Part shown: positions 20,801-33,205 of the stretch, in pieces
Position numbering within the stretch: the first letter of the stretch is position 1
Layout of the letters: each line of letters begins with the position of its first letter
NCBI GenBank assembly: GCA_030737835.1
Contig: CM060856.1
Location: forward strand, 6,905,245-6,969,244
DNA from: Acorus gramineus
Taxonomy: Eukaryota; Streptophyta; Magnoliopsida; Acorales; Acoraceae
DNA length: 64,000 nt
Direction of reading: 5' to 3'
Notes under the pieces: generated by a model
Told to the model about the DNA's origin: nothing
Seen by the model: only the letters and a program-made list of their open reading frames with translations
Databases searched by the model: none
Program-made: the position numbers and the translations under genes

Positions 20801-23800
20801 TTCTGCATAAGGATCAGCTATAGAGAAAGAACTATGCTAGTTTCCAACCAATGCAAAATTCATAATCTTACATAAGCTGGTCGCTAGCAAGACAATAATA
20901 ATGCATCATGCAGGTTGTTAATTGTTGAAGGCTAATTGACAAGAACAATTTTTTATACATCGTAAGTGCCAACAAATTCTAGAATGTAGTATCCATAAAG
21001 ATCATCAAGCACTATGAGTAATACTAAAGTCAGTAGGAGCAAGGATTGGCCATGGAAATATACCGCAGTAGCACCAGTTGCCTTGGCAACATGGCGCAAA
21101 TCCTCTTTCCGGACACGCCTTACAGCAATCGCACCAGCTTCCACGAAGTACTAAACCATTCAGAAAAGCATATTTATCAGTAAACTGTGATACAGAACTA
21201 TATGTGAGCAGAAATGCAATATCAAGGAATCATGCACGTAAAAATCAAGAGTTGTGTTTAACAGAAAAAACAACAAAGATGTCATATATTCAAAAGTTTT
21301 TTTGTTTCTTCTGAATTTATGAGAAAAATTATCTCTATCCACTATATGAGTCAAACTCCTGAAAATCAGGTTAAATTTCACATCTTTCTTAGATATGTTA
21401 AGATAGTAATGCCATGAGCATGCAACTCTTTAGCAATGGCCAGGCCGATGTGTGGAGGAACAGAATGCATATGTTGAAACATGCATATAATTTGCTGAGT
21501 CACATGACATGTCATAAGTTATAACATGCGGATGATAACCTTCTTGCATGTGTTTCATCAACTAATAGCTCCAGTAATTAGTTATAGATATAGACTAGAA
21601 TGCCACACTAGGCCTCACTGCTTTTCTAGGACTTTTGTTCACTGTGGAAGCGAACTTCAATAAGCAACTACAGGAATGTAATCAAGAAGTTAAATAAAAA
21701 TAAAGAGGGGGAATTATATCTTGTCTTGGCACCAAGATAGTCAATTGCTCAACTGATTATATCTTGTCTTCCATGAAACAAATCTATTATTATCAGAAGT
21801 TTTCCCCTAAGAAAACAAACTCAAGAGGGGGAATTAACAAACTGTCACCAAAGCTGATTGAAGTTTAAATGCCTATCATAACTAAATTGCAGAAAAAAGA
21901 AATATTAGACCTTTAGTGCCATATCATCAATCCCCTTGGTAGTAAGTACTACATTTGCTCCTGCTTTTAGAAGCTTCTCAATTCGCTCTTTTGTTATGTC
22001 AGCTTCTCTGCAGACACCCAAGATAAACAAATGCACAAAGCAAGACATTACAGAAGTAAAAATGATTATAATATTTTGCCCGTACAAGACAAACACTAAT
22101 TCCTATACAAACAAAGTGGAAGAAATTTCATGGAATTACCTTTGACGAATCTTTTCAAGTTCCCTGGGATCAGTGACTAAAATTTGGACTCCCATTTGCA
22201 TTTTCGTCTTTTGGAGATTGAAATCAAGACATGCGATCCTTGCAGGAGCAACTCTACTGAGCATCCCTTGTGCCGCACGGCCCGTATTTAAAGCATAACC
22301 ATTCAATAAATAGCTATCTTTTGCACTTTTCCCATGTGCTTTCAGAATGTTAATACCCTAAACACACATTAAGAGGAAAAAGTATATATTTGTTACTCAA
22401 AGCTTTCTATGAGGGCCCATATTGACTTGCTTTCAGGTAGGAATGTGACATGGGGTTGTGTACAAAATAGTGACAAACCTTAATTGGATATTTAACCTCC
22501 CCTCTCGCGTTAGTAGTCTTCACTGCTTGAACAGCATCTACAACCTAGTAAAATACCAATCTGGGTTACAAAAGTCAACCAGTTCACAAAAATTAGACAA
22601 GAAAAAATGTGCATTGCACAACAAGTGCCCGTAGATGATTGTGATGATAATACCAGCTTGATTGCATGTCCATCCAAGATCACAAAACAAAAATGTGGTG
22701 TTTTAATCAATCATATAACAGCTTCTTTCAGCAAAGAAAGAACAGAGCTACATATAACATAAGCCAAATGTGCACTATTTTCAAACTATATGGCAAATTT
22801 TATCAAGCAAGACAAGGTTTTACACCACCGAGAAATATTGGATAAACTGACAGCACACCCAAATGTTCCAAAAGAGGCAGCAGACCTCATTATGCTTTTG
22901 CACATAGTAGGCATAACTGTCCATGCAAAAACTTTGAGAAGTCTATATTATATGTTGCTTTGTTGAAAATCACAGAAGCTCACCCAAAAGCTAGACTTTT
23001 TAAATTAATCTTTATTCAGGAAAATAAGACTGGATGGATTCAATCATTCAAGGGATGACAGTTAAGAGATTTAGTTTACTTAGATATGTGGCATTCACAT
23101 CAGCCAAAAATATATAGGTGAAAGTTTATATGAAATCCTTATAGTAAAATAAGAGTTTATCTGAAATCCCAGGGATCTCATTCCAGAAAAAACCAATAGG
23201 CCAATATTTATCTGAAAATCCCAGAGATCTCAATACAGACCACTCATATTTGGCCGAAATGGGATTCAAATCTTCTGACCTAAGGTGCTGGACGCATGCA
23301 AAATAGTGAACAAGTGTCAGCCTCCTGGTCTCAAAGGACATATGCTTGCTCAGGAAGTTCCTAGGCATGCCAACAGAGAATGAGAAGATTCCAAGGCCAC
23401 GATAAAATTACAAATTTGCAATTGTTCTAATACTTTTCATTTTTCTTTAACATGTATAATATTTTTCCACCAGGAAACTGAGATCACATTCTTTCCAAAG
23501 GGTGGGCGGAAGCATAAAATGAGGATGACAACCATAATATAATAAGGTTTGAAAAGCCTTCCTTGTTGATGAACTAGGACAAGACAACAGATCTTAAAGG
23601 ATTTCAGAAGTGTAAACCATGTATAGAAGTATGAGCTAATATCACCATGTCAAGGAGATGACCTCAATGTATTTAAAAACATTAGTCTTTCCGAGCCATG
23701 CACAAATAAAAGTGCAAAGCTGCAAACAGACAGTTTGGGTGGTTGCAAAGGTTTGGCCATATTAGATGACATCACATTTAACATGCCAGTCAAATACTAC

Positions 23801-26386
23801 CAATAAAATCTGGAAAAGGTATGGCTGGGAAAAATTTAATACAAGCAAATTCATGTTAATCTGACATTCATAATACAATTGAGGGCTAATCATAAAGAAA
23901 ATGGAAATAATAAAATCTGGACTAGAAGTGTTCAATCAGAGATATATTCTTGTATGATTATTCTTTTAGAAAAATATGTAGATGATCTACCACGATTTTA
24001 TTAGATATCACTGTACAATGATGAGATATAAATAAACCAACGGAAAAAAAAAGAAAAAAAAAGTCCTGCTCAAGTTAGTAGAAGAGATATCTCCGAGGGA
24101 CCCCCATAGCCACAAATCTTATTCCTCAATTACAATATGCCAAACCCCCCCAACACACCCCCCCCCCCCTCCAAAAAAAAAAAAAAACCCATCTTACTAG
24201 CTCTAGCACAAAACACCCCAATTCCTAATGGAAACTTGTAGCCAGGTCTAGTATGGTGAACTCCCAGATTTTCTTTAATGAATTACAATTATCTAATTGA
24301 CACCTCATCTTAAATGATAACAGCTCAAGCCTAATATCTTAAGTAGACCTATTTCCCCTTTTTAATGTAAAAACATATGGTCAATACGGGTGAGGATGTG
24401 GGTTGTAGAAATATCCTCTACCGCTCCTGTTTTGCGTGCCTTTTTACTTTTGTTTTCAACAGTTTGAGTGTGTATCCTTAGCTTCATGCATTTGCCTGAT
24501 TATTAAATCCTAGGCTACTATCTTTCTCTTAATAAAAATATGGATAATAAATTTTAGTGATTCAACCTGCTTAGTTCTATTACATGCAATTGGCAAAATT
24601 TCCATAATATTCATCATCAATATCTCAAAATAGCTGGTCATGCCTGCTCATTGTTCAGCTTGCAAACCATTTCCTTGACCTCTATAAAGGTACACTCTAT
24701 CCACATTGTCCATGTCATAGATCCTATTCCCATAATTAAACTTGAATGGCATGCATCATGTCCCATCTACAATGTGAAAGTGTACTAAGTGCTAACCATT
24801 TTATAGAGAGATTGCACCAGTTTAGCAAGCGTCAAGCAATTAAGGGACTGTCACATGGCATGTTCCAGGAAATGATTCTTCCTCACTGTGAAACAAATGT
24901 AGAGCTGTAGGAGATATAAAAACATAGTGTGGCTTAACTTGCTTACCAAATTAGCGAAGAAATCACTATCACCAGAAATCAGCTTTGAAGACATGCTTGT
25001 TTTTGCACAGTTAACAAGAGAATCTTTTCCAAGCTTTTCAACCTGGAAACAATAATATGCTTCATCAGTAAGATGAGTAAGAAATTAACAAATAATGCAG
25101 GAAACTCAATAATCAAAGATCCCAGAGATATGACAATATAGAAAAAAATGATTATCCAACTGTATCAGAAGCCATACCTTCACAGCTAGTTTTTCATTAA
25201 CATACTTGCACGCTTCTCTCATAGCAAGCTGTTCAACGGAAGAGTAATATTAGAGAAGAGTAAAGCAACTATCCAAAAATTAATCCAAACTCTCCGGTTG
25301 CAGGCATATTTGTATAGCAAAAGAAAAAGGACATCAGAAGCAGCCCACATGAATTCAAACTATAGCCAATGTCAAGCATACCCTGTATCCACTAATGATG
25401 GACGTTGGATGAATTTTGTTCCTGACTAGGTCATTGGCTCGCTGCAACATAAATATCAAGCATGAATCACAAACAAATCATTAAGTATGTGAAGCAGCAA
25501 AGTTATGTTGAACAATATAAGACCTTGAGCAACTCAGCAGCTACAATGACCACAGAGGTCGTCCCATCCCCTACTTCTTTGTCCTGAAGCTCGGCCAATT
25601 CTACAAGAACCTGCTTAAATAGCATAGGAAAAAAGAATTAGGTGCAAATAACATGAGAAAGCACCATAACATGAGGAAACGTAATGTGAACAGATCCCAA
25701 AAAAAAGCAAAAGAATCACAAATTTTCTACCTTCGCAGCTGGATGCTCGACCTCTAACATCTTCAGTATTGTCGCTCCATCATTCGTGATTGTCACATCA
25801 CCAATATCATCAACTAGCATCTAAAGGATTAAGCAAACCAGTTAATAAAAGCTCCAAGAAAAGATAATGGCACTGAAACTCACTCGTACAAAAAAATCCT
25901 AAAAAGGAAAAAAAATGCATCTAAAGTAATCCAGGACTTGTCATTTTTTATTTACCGAATCTGAAAAAGTGTTCTTGATGATGCTATCTCATATCAAGTC
26001 ATCAGTTTAGTAAATCAAACTCACAGCGGAAGTGCAATAATTAAAAAAAATTAAGATTCAGATATCGCAATAATAGGATTGAATACAACATTTCGATCAC
26101 TCCAATTAGAAATACTTGCAGCCCTAACATCTCCAAATACATATAGAAAAGAACAAGAAATTACCTTGTCGAGTCCAACGGGACCCAGAGAAGACTTCAC
26201 AATATTTGCCACCGCTTGACAAGCAACAACTGCTCATCCAAAAATATCAACTCAGACAGAATGGAGAGAGAGAGAGAGAGATATATGTACGAGAGAGAAA
26301 GAGTGATTGGTACCGTTTTGAGTGCGGACGTCCTGGCCCGACTGGCGGTCTCCGAGAATGTCAGGAGTCTGTGAAGAGATCGCCAT
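17881..26386 (-). CDS. CCT1: T-complex protein 1 subunit alpha (CCT1), cytosolic chaperonin subunit
   Basis: Subunit of the eight-membered CCT/TRiC ring that folds actin, tubulin and other cytosolic proteins using ATP. Seventeen exons, all GT..AG: 26386-26314, 26229-26165, 25820-25731, 25610-25524, 25441-25382, 25228-25178, 25042-24947, 22544-22479, 22357-22140, 22007-21911, 21150-21064, 20567-20433, 20332-20228, 19493-19365, 19280-19177, 18138-18048, 17964-17881. They add to 1638 bp, or 545 residues, the length of Arabidopsis TCP-1 alpha. Start [18 protein letters not shown]; end [11 protein letters not shown]-site motifs are present: NDGAT (59-63), GDGTTS (90-95), catalytic Asp in LHDAL (397) and AGGGAVE (413-419). 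No stop or frameshift. Intron 7 is 2.4 kb; intron 1 has a (GA)n run at 26263-26280. Confidence 0.97.
22545..24946 (-). other. 2.4-kb intron 7 of CCT1
   Basis: Much longer than the other introns. It contains homopolymer-rich DNA at 24040-24180 (poly-A and poly-C runs next to AGAGATATCTCCGAGGG) that resembles a retroposon tail. No exon or intact element recognised. Confidence 0.5.
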
Positions 26387-26731
26387 TGAAGGAGATCGAC
26401 GGAAGCTTGAGATCGCGAAGGGTTCGAGAGAGACGGAAATGGAAAACGAGCCTCGGACGAGAGGGGATCTGCAGGAAACCCTAGATCAACGGGAGAGTTC
26501 GAGAAAAGGCAGCGCTGCTTATAAACCCACCTCGGTAGCCCTATCGAGGGTTTTTGGTAACCCCTATTTTATCAGCGCCCCTTGTTGAGCCCCCTTTTTA
26601 CGCGAGTGGGCTGGTTTTGATGGGATCGGGCCGGATCAAGACGGATACAAAAACGAAAGAGGAGAGACGTCTCCGTCATCAAACTCTCTATTTGCACCCC
26701 CAATGTATTTGATTTTTTTGGGTAATTAACA
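26387..26731 (-). promoter_or_regulatory. CCT1 5' leader and proximal upstream region
   Basis: The first ATG of the frame is at 26386, preceded (minus strand) by a GC-rich, CGATCTCC-type leader. Only about 345 bp separate it from the hAT element at 26740, so the core promoter must lie here unless it overlaps the element. No clear TATA box is visible. Confidence 0.4.
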
Positions 26732-26739
26732 CTTTTAGC

Positions 26740-27338
26740 TAGGCCTGTTAACTGGTCGGATCCGGGTCCAACCCAGGACTTGGCGGGTCCGGGGAAATGT
26801 GGACCGGGACCCGGACCTGGTCGGGTCCGGATGGTTGGTAAAAAAAAAAAAAAAAACTCATGTATTTGTTTGCCTTATCATTCTATTTGAAATTTTTTGT
26901 AATAAAATATTATTATTACTAAGTTTATTGTCCAAAACAAACCGACGATAATATATTATTAAGTTTATAACATATTAAACAATCAAGTTCTTGCAAGTTG
27001 TAACATTAACACAACAAAAAAAATGTTATGATTATGATTATGACTTATGATTTATGGGCTTGTTATGATTATGATTTATGAACTTGTGGATACAAAAATA
27101 AGTTAAGTAAGAAATAAAATTATGTATCAACTAATACTAATGGTCTTATAATATATGAGCATATTTTAATAAAACAATTGGGTCTCGGGTCCAACGGGTC
27201 GGGGCGGGGTGGACCCGGACCTGACCCGTTTGTTTGTTCGGGTCCGCCGGGTCAGGTCCAAATTGGGTCGGGTATATTACACGTGTAATCGGGTCCGGGT
27301 CCGGGTCCGGGTCTGGACCCGACCCGTTGACAGGCTTA
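26740..27338. mobile_element. hAT-type non-autonomous element upstream of CCT1
   Basis: Left end TAGGCCTGTTAACTGGTCGG and complementary right end TAAGCCTGTCAACGGGTCGG form an imperfect TIR rich in GGGTCC words. They are flanked by perfect 8-bp target duplications CTTTTAGC (26732-26739 and 27339-27346). Size 599 bp; the middle is AT-rich with no coding frame. The right 180 bp also occur, diverged, at 46433-46620. Confidence 0.9.
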
Positions 27339-27346
27339 CTTTTAGC

Positions 27347-28136
27347 CCCCATAAATTGAATATTTGCAAAAATAGGCCCGTCACCTGAATATTTGTAAAA
27401 ACTAGCCCCGTTAAAACTTTGTACTATCCGTCTCCAGTGTTTTGACCCCATTAGTGGGGATTTACGCTGGAGACGGATTATATATAATATAATCCGTTTC
27501 CAGGAGACGGATTATATATATACCGTCTCCTGAGAGCGTCCTTTATATACCCTGCCCCCACAGAGAAATCCTAGAAACCCCCTTTTCATCCCCCTTTTTC
27601 TCCTTCTAAAGCCCATTTTCACCTACCCTATTCAAAAATTACCCCCCAAACAGTTCATATGCATTTCAATCAATTTTTTTCCACCATTTTTAATCCAAAG
27701 GTAAACACAAAACCCTAAACAATTTCTTAAATTTATTTATTTATCAATTGTTTTGATTTTATTGATAAATTTTTTGTGTTCTTTTTTTTATTATTGACAT
27801 GTTGAATGTGTGATGTTTTGTTAAATTAAATGTTAATTTTTTTTGTTTTTGGTTTATTGAGAATTTTCTATTTGTCAAAATAGACTTTTAAAACTTAAAA
27901 AAATATTTGAAAAATTTGATTGTCATATAAAAACTTTTAAAAAAATTCAAAGGCCTTAGGAAAAATTTCAAAGGCCTCTTAGGAAACATTTTAAAAAATT
28001 CAAAGGCCATTTAGGAAATATACTTTGTATGTGTTGCATATATGTTATAGTGTTTAATATACTTATATGTGTTGGATGATTTTTTTTATTTTCAATTTAG
28101 AAATATATTTACTAAGTTGAATAATTTATGGTTTAG
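27347..28136. other. Probable 5' part of the MuDR-like element, with hairpin
   Basis: 27430-27535 contains interleaved inverted copies of GGAGACGGATTATATAT, giving a strong stem. A GC-poor leader then runs to the transposase start. The left end and target duplication of the element were not found. Confidence 0.4.
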
Positions 28137-30390
28137 ATGGTAAAGAAATCCGATGTCTCGTTAATGTACTCTTTTAACGGGAAGATTGTTCAACATGAAG
28201 ATACTTCATTTTATGAAGGTGATACCAGGAAAATCACCACCATTATTCATAAAAAGATCTCTTTTGTCGATTTACTCCAAATGATGCACCAGTTGACAGG
28301 GATCGATCCAAGTCGTTACACATTGTCCATGAGTGCCGTGCATCCCACTCACAACGGAAAGAGTTTGGATGTCCCTCTCGAAGATGATATGAGTGTAAAA
28401 GTGATGATAATGTTGTACCCAAAGCATGTGCATGTCATTCAATTATGGTTAGATAAGGAAGAGATCATACATAGAGGTCGTGGTGCGATGAATTATAATG
28501 CAGAAGATCCATATCCCTCCATTGTTCCTGATCCATATCAATATTCATCGTTGTCGTTTGTTCCGTTTACTTAAGAAGATTTGATTGATGCAACACCGAC
28601 CAATGCCCATAGGAGCATAAATATACCACATTTGTAAGTACTGTGTATTTATAGGATGTTTTTGGTGGGTGTATTCATATGTGTAAGTATAATGTATTTA
28701 CATTTATAGGTCCTCATTTCATGACATGGGTTGAGACGATATTCGTGAGAAAATTGAAGTAAACAATGAAGAAGAAGAAGATCAAGAAGGAGGAGAGGAA
28801 GAAGATCAAGGAGGAGAAGAAGAAGAGGAAGTGGGAGGAGATACCGAAGAAGAAGAAGAGGATTGTGAAGATCACTGGGTTGAAGGACCTGATACTGAGG
28901 AGGACCATGATGTGGAGATAGTTGCCATCCACGAATATAGTGTTTCTCAAATGTATCCTCCACATGAGCTTATGGAGCAAGCGGTAGCAGAAAATGTCCA
29001 TCCATGCATTTATGAAATCGGATCTTCTTCATGTAATGAACTTGAGGTTGGTCAGCTTTTCACGAATAAGAAGTCACTCATTAATGTTGTCCGAACCTGG
29101 AGCATAGAGGAATGTGTACAGTGTCATGTGGTGAAATCAAATGCAGAAAAATATGTCGTTCAGTATATAAATGATGAATGTAATTGGAGATTATATGCGA
29201 GGAGGGTCGCTGGTTCATAAATGTTCAAGATTTTCACTCTGAGAGTTCCTCATACATGCTTGGATCCTCTACTCATTTCAAATCACTGACAATTTAGTTC
29301 TGATTATATCTCACAGCTAATTGTGCCAACGATTCGTCATAATTTGAGAATCAGTCCTACTGAGATAATGGACATGATACATGCTGATCATCACTACACA
29401 ATTTCATATTCAATGGCACACCGTGCCAAATGGAAGGATATGGAGAGGATATTTGAAAATTGGGAGGAGTCATATGCTGAGTTGCCTCTATATGTTGATG
29501 CCCTGAGGAGGTCTAATCCAAGAACAAATGTGATCTTCGAAGGCCCTGTCATACAAGAGAATAACATGGGTAGACCGATTCGACAGTTTAAACGTGTTTA
29601 TTGGGCATTCGGACCAGTCTTAGAAGCTTTCAAACATTGTCGTCCATTGGTTTGCATCGATAGAACACATCTATATGGAAAATATAAAGGAAATCTCCTG
29701 ATAGCCACTACTTGCGATGCAGAAAATGGTTTGCTTCCGATAGCCTTTGTTGTAGTTGAATCTGAGAACAGAAGCAGTTGGACCTTCTTCCTTTGGAACT
29801 TGTTCTTTTCTGTTGGTTGTATAAACAATGTGTGTGTCATATCTGATCGGCATTTGGGCATCATAGCAGGCATGGAAGCTATTGAGGAAGCAAGCAATAT
29901 GACATGGCACCATCGTTTCTGTATGAGACACATGATAGATAACTTCAAAAAAAAATATTAAATCAAAGGAGTTGAGTGACCAGGTGTGGAGGGCTGCCAC
30001 CTTGAAATGTCCAAATCAATTTGCTGATGAAATGCGAAAGAATCTTAGTGCCTCCTCGCAAGCTCGCACATGGCTTGATCAAGTCCCTCCACAAACATGG
30101 CCCCTTTGTTATGACGATGGTCGTCGTCATGGCACAATGACCACCAATAGAGCAGAAAAGCATGAACAATGTCTTGAAAGGTGTAAGAGGATTGCCGGTC
30201 ACTGCCATATTACAACAGATATTCATAGAGGTGTCAGCGTATTTTTATACGAGACGTGAGTCGGCCGAGAGCATATGGACTCCAGGGATTCAAGTATGAG
30301 ATATACATGTGTCAATATGTCATGAGAAAGGCCACAGAAAAAATAAATGTCCACGTAGAAATACAAATGCTGGTAAAAATGTTAAATATG
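28137..30390 (+). pseudogene. MuDR-type (MULE) transposase, decayed
   Basis: Transposase pieces appear in order but broken by stops and shifts. 28137-28574 is the N-terminal PB1-like region. 28740-28920 is a Glu/Asp-rich linker. 28921-29220 is the MuDR DNA-binding domain (FTNKKSLINVVRTWSIEEC and ECNWRLYARR). 29323-29961 is the MULE catalytic domain, with CIDRTHLYGKYKGNLL, VISDRHLGI and WHHRFCMRHM. After a poly-A frameshift near 29950 comes 29972-30230, with NLSASSQARTWLDQVP, and then a C-terminal zinc-knuckle remnant (SICHEKGHRKNKCPRR, about 30310-30360). The first catalytic motif reads DRTHL where DGTHL is usual, the knuckle lacks its first Cys, and there are stops at 28574, 29220 and 29288. 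It cannot make a full transposase. Confidence 0.9.
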
Positions 30391-30640
30391 ATTCTGATAT
30401 GATGATGAATGTTCAATTGTTTGAGTATATATTAATTTATGTTCAAATTACATATGATGGACATACGTGAGTGGCATAGACCCGTCGTTGATGATTTGCT
30501 GTATTTTTAGATATCTCATAGGTCTCACCATGGATTTCAAGGCAAGGTATGAAAACAGATGTGTTTTTCCGTTGTGTTATTATTCATATATGAATTATTT
30601 TATGAGTTTTTTAGTTTTCAGTCCCTGTAAACATACATGC
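30391..30640. other. Junction DNA including a MITE-end-like piece
   Basis: 30606-30636 (GTTTTTTAGTTTTCAGTCCC, then TGTAAACATAC) closely resembles the left end of the palindromic MITE family at 35782 and 42744. It abuts the HECT fragment directly. Confidence 0.4.
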
Positions 30641-30765
30641 TCTCTCTGATGGGCAACTTTTGGATGTTTACTTCACTCGGTTCTTTTATAAACACATCTT
30701 TGGTGTGAGGGTGACTTACCATGACCCGATGTTGATCGTGAATTCGATGCTTGAGGTTTGTACAA
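30641..30765 (+). pseudogene. Fragment of a UPL1/UPL2-type HECT ubiquitin ligase gene
   Basis: One open stretch reads ALSDGQLLDVYFTRFFYKHI and then FGVRVTYHDP, matching the start of the HECT domain of plant UPL1/UPL2 E3 ligases (ALFDGQLLDV..FYKHILG). Sequence before and after does not continue the protein at this place. A weak further match (NDVSLIPEKRILYGKNEA) lies after an intron-like gap at about 31190-31245. The active-site Cys region is absent, so this is a non-functional piece, perhaps captured by the neighbouring MULE. Confidence 0.7.
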
Positions 30766-33205
30766 ACAAAAATTGAAATTTCATTTTTCTGGTTCAATTA
30801 GTAATCTTCCCCTGTCACTCTGCAAAGTGCTGTTGTTTCTTGCATACATCTGCATTTTTTTTTATTGGTCAATTTTATTTGAGTTGGGAATCCTCATTTT
30901 TGAAAGGGAGACGTGGGTAATCTCCATATTAAAGTCTCCAGGCATCACAAGATTTTTGGTCGTCGTTTTGATCAATATAAAGCATAATAAACTCGATAGT
31001 ATATTATGAGTTGTTCTGAATAATTTATTGACTTACCAAAACATGTTTATCTGATGTGTATATGTTATTATGTCAGTTTTTTTTTTCTCCAGTAATGTGA
31101 ATCCTTTCTAATCACTTGATTCCATATATAGGCCTGAGAAGGGCCAATGATATGGCACTACTGTTCTAAGATCAATTTCTCTGTTTTGACAGAATGATGT
31201 GAGCTTAATTCCGGAGAAGCGCATCCTTTATGGGAAAAATGAGGCATGTAAAGTTGTAAACTAAGCACTTGCTGCCTTATGTAGAACCATCTGATATGCA
31301 ACCTCTATTTAAGAGTTTTGTAATTGAAATTCTGATGCTGCTGATGAGTAGTATAAATTTAATTTTGTTATATGCTTTGAGTAATGATCTGGTCATGACC
31401 ATTATCACTATTAATTTTTTTTTTATCAAAGTATTTTAAATGAACATTTTGACTTTCTTTGTTTTGAGCAATGAATGTTATATTGAAAAATAATTAGCTT
31501 CTTATATTTTTGTTGCTTTGGTTAGATCTCAACCATTCATTTGTTTCCAATCTTAACCTTTTCCCCCGTATGGCGTAAAATATAAGGCTAGAATAATGAA
31601 GAATACATGAGAATAGCTAAAAAAAATTATTTATTTTGATAGAATAAACTCTGATAGTTATGTTTGGATAAGCTCGGATAAGACCTGATAACTATTATAA
31701 GAAAATTGTAGAATTGTTTATCATGACTTATCTATGCCAATGGATAAAAATATCCTTCTCTGTCATTTTAAAAAATTTATCTCACCTAACAGACTCACAC
31801 AGATTCTAAAAACTGTCACATCTATCAAATCAATTATATATCTCTCACATTATTTTTAGGGGGTATAATTGTCATTTAAAAAATTATAAACTCTTATTCA
31901 TCCCTTATCAACCATTTATCATCACTTTATTCAAGGTGAACCAAACAACAAAAAGTCATTTTTACGTTTTCCAATGAGAATAACAAAAAGACAACCAAAC
32001 AAAAAGTTACTTATTCAGCCTGGATTGTTATCTATCCCAGTATAGCTATCGAGAGCGAATAACCTAATATCACACCTCATAGGGGGGGTTCATAATTAGT
32101 GGGCCGAATTGACTAAGAAAAACACAGTTACCTACCAAAAAAAAAAAAGTTAATATGTTATAATCTTTCCCCCAACTTACTTTGCGGACATTTTTGCTCG
32201 AGAGAGTACATGATGGATACTACTCCTTTCTTGGCATTAGCATGAATGTGATATTATCTTCCCATTGAAGTGGGTATTAAAGTTTTGTTATTTGACATGT
32301 TTTCCCTCGACCATATTTTTAACAATTTTCATTTACTTACTGAAAGTCTCATGAAAGTTTAGAGTTCGGATCTAGTCACGTCTGATATAATCAGTACCAT
32401 CAATATTGTATTGTACAACCTATGAATCGAATTGCATAGTTAATTGTTGATACATATGTCACTTTCTATACAATTTGATTCATAGGCTACGCAGTTCGAT
32501 ATTGATGGTACCCATGCCTCGGATTTGGACTCAAAAGTTTATGCCTCTATGCCTAAACCATACTTCTTCAATCCTTAATTAAAATAGTTCTTCACACCCT
32601 AATCTCTTAATAACATTCTAATTTTGATATTTGAATTATGTGCAAAGGACGGGAACAAAAATATTAAACCACTTGAATATATATTTTAAAAAGCACTGAT
32701 ACACTCAATCCATTTTGTAATCCCATCAATAGTCCCTTACACTGCGTTATCATAATGTATGTGCTATATCACAATATATGGAGTTGTAAATTTTTTAAAA
32801 AAATATAGTAGTGTATCTAAATATATATTTTTTAATTTTTATAACAATATATATATTTCAACCGGCGGATGTATGAAAGAAATTTTTTTTTTGGTGAGTG
32901 TTGTACATAGAGTTGAACATATAATTTTTTTTTTTTAATATGTTACCCTGTACACACACGTAATCCCTTTTTTATATTTTTATTTTTTAAAGCAAACACA
33001 TTTGTTAACTTTTAAATGTAGGTATCATTTAAATCAATATCAATATCATATTTAAGTTTTCAATCTCTTAACAAGAGAAAAATATTCAATGCCAGAAGAT
33101 GCGTTGATATTAAATTATGTGTTTTTTATTATTTATATATTTTTGGTTTCTTCAATTTTTCTATATATTAATTTTTTTTTATATTTTTATTTTTTTGGAC
33201 AGCAA
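30766..33205. other. Intergenic DNA with transposon relics
   Basis: 31600-32080 is related, in opposite orientation, to 16230-16690. 32343-32553 is a foldback. 32880-32960 is T-rich. No gene seen. Confidence 0.45.
32343..32553. mobile_element. Small foldback MITE
   Basis: Two arms of about 85-90 bp (32343-32430 and 32467-32553) are imperfect reverse complements. Paired landmarks are GTACCATCAATATTGTATTG with its counterpart near 32490-32510, and CCTATGAATCGAATTGCATA with its counterpart near 32465-32490. The loop is about 35 bp. No clear target duplication. Confidence 0.65.

Noticed and set aside
33089..33205. Upstream in-frame ATG that would extend the F-box protein by 39 residues
   Set aside because: The added stretch is Phe/Ile/Tyr-rich from AT-rich DNA and does not resemble F-box proteins; the ATG at 33206 directly precedes the F-box.
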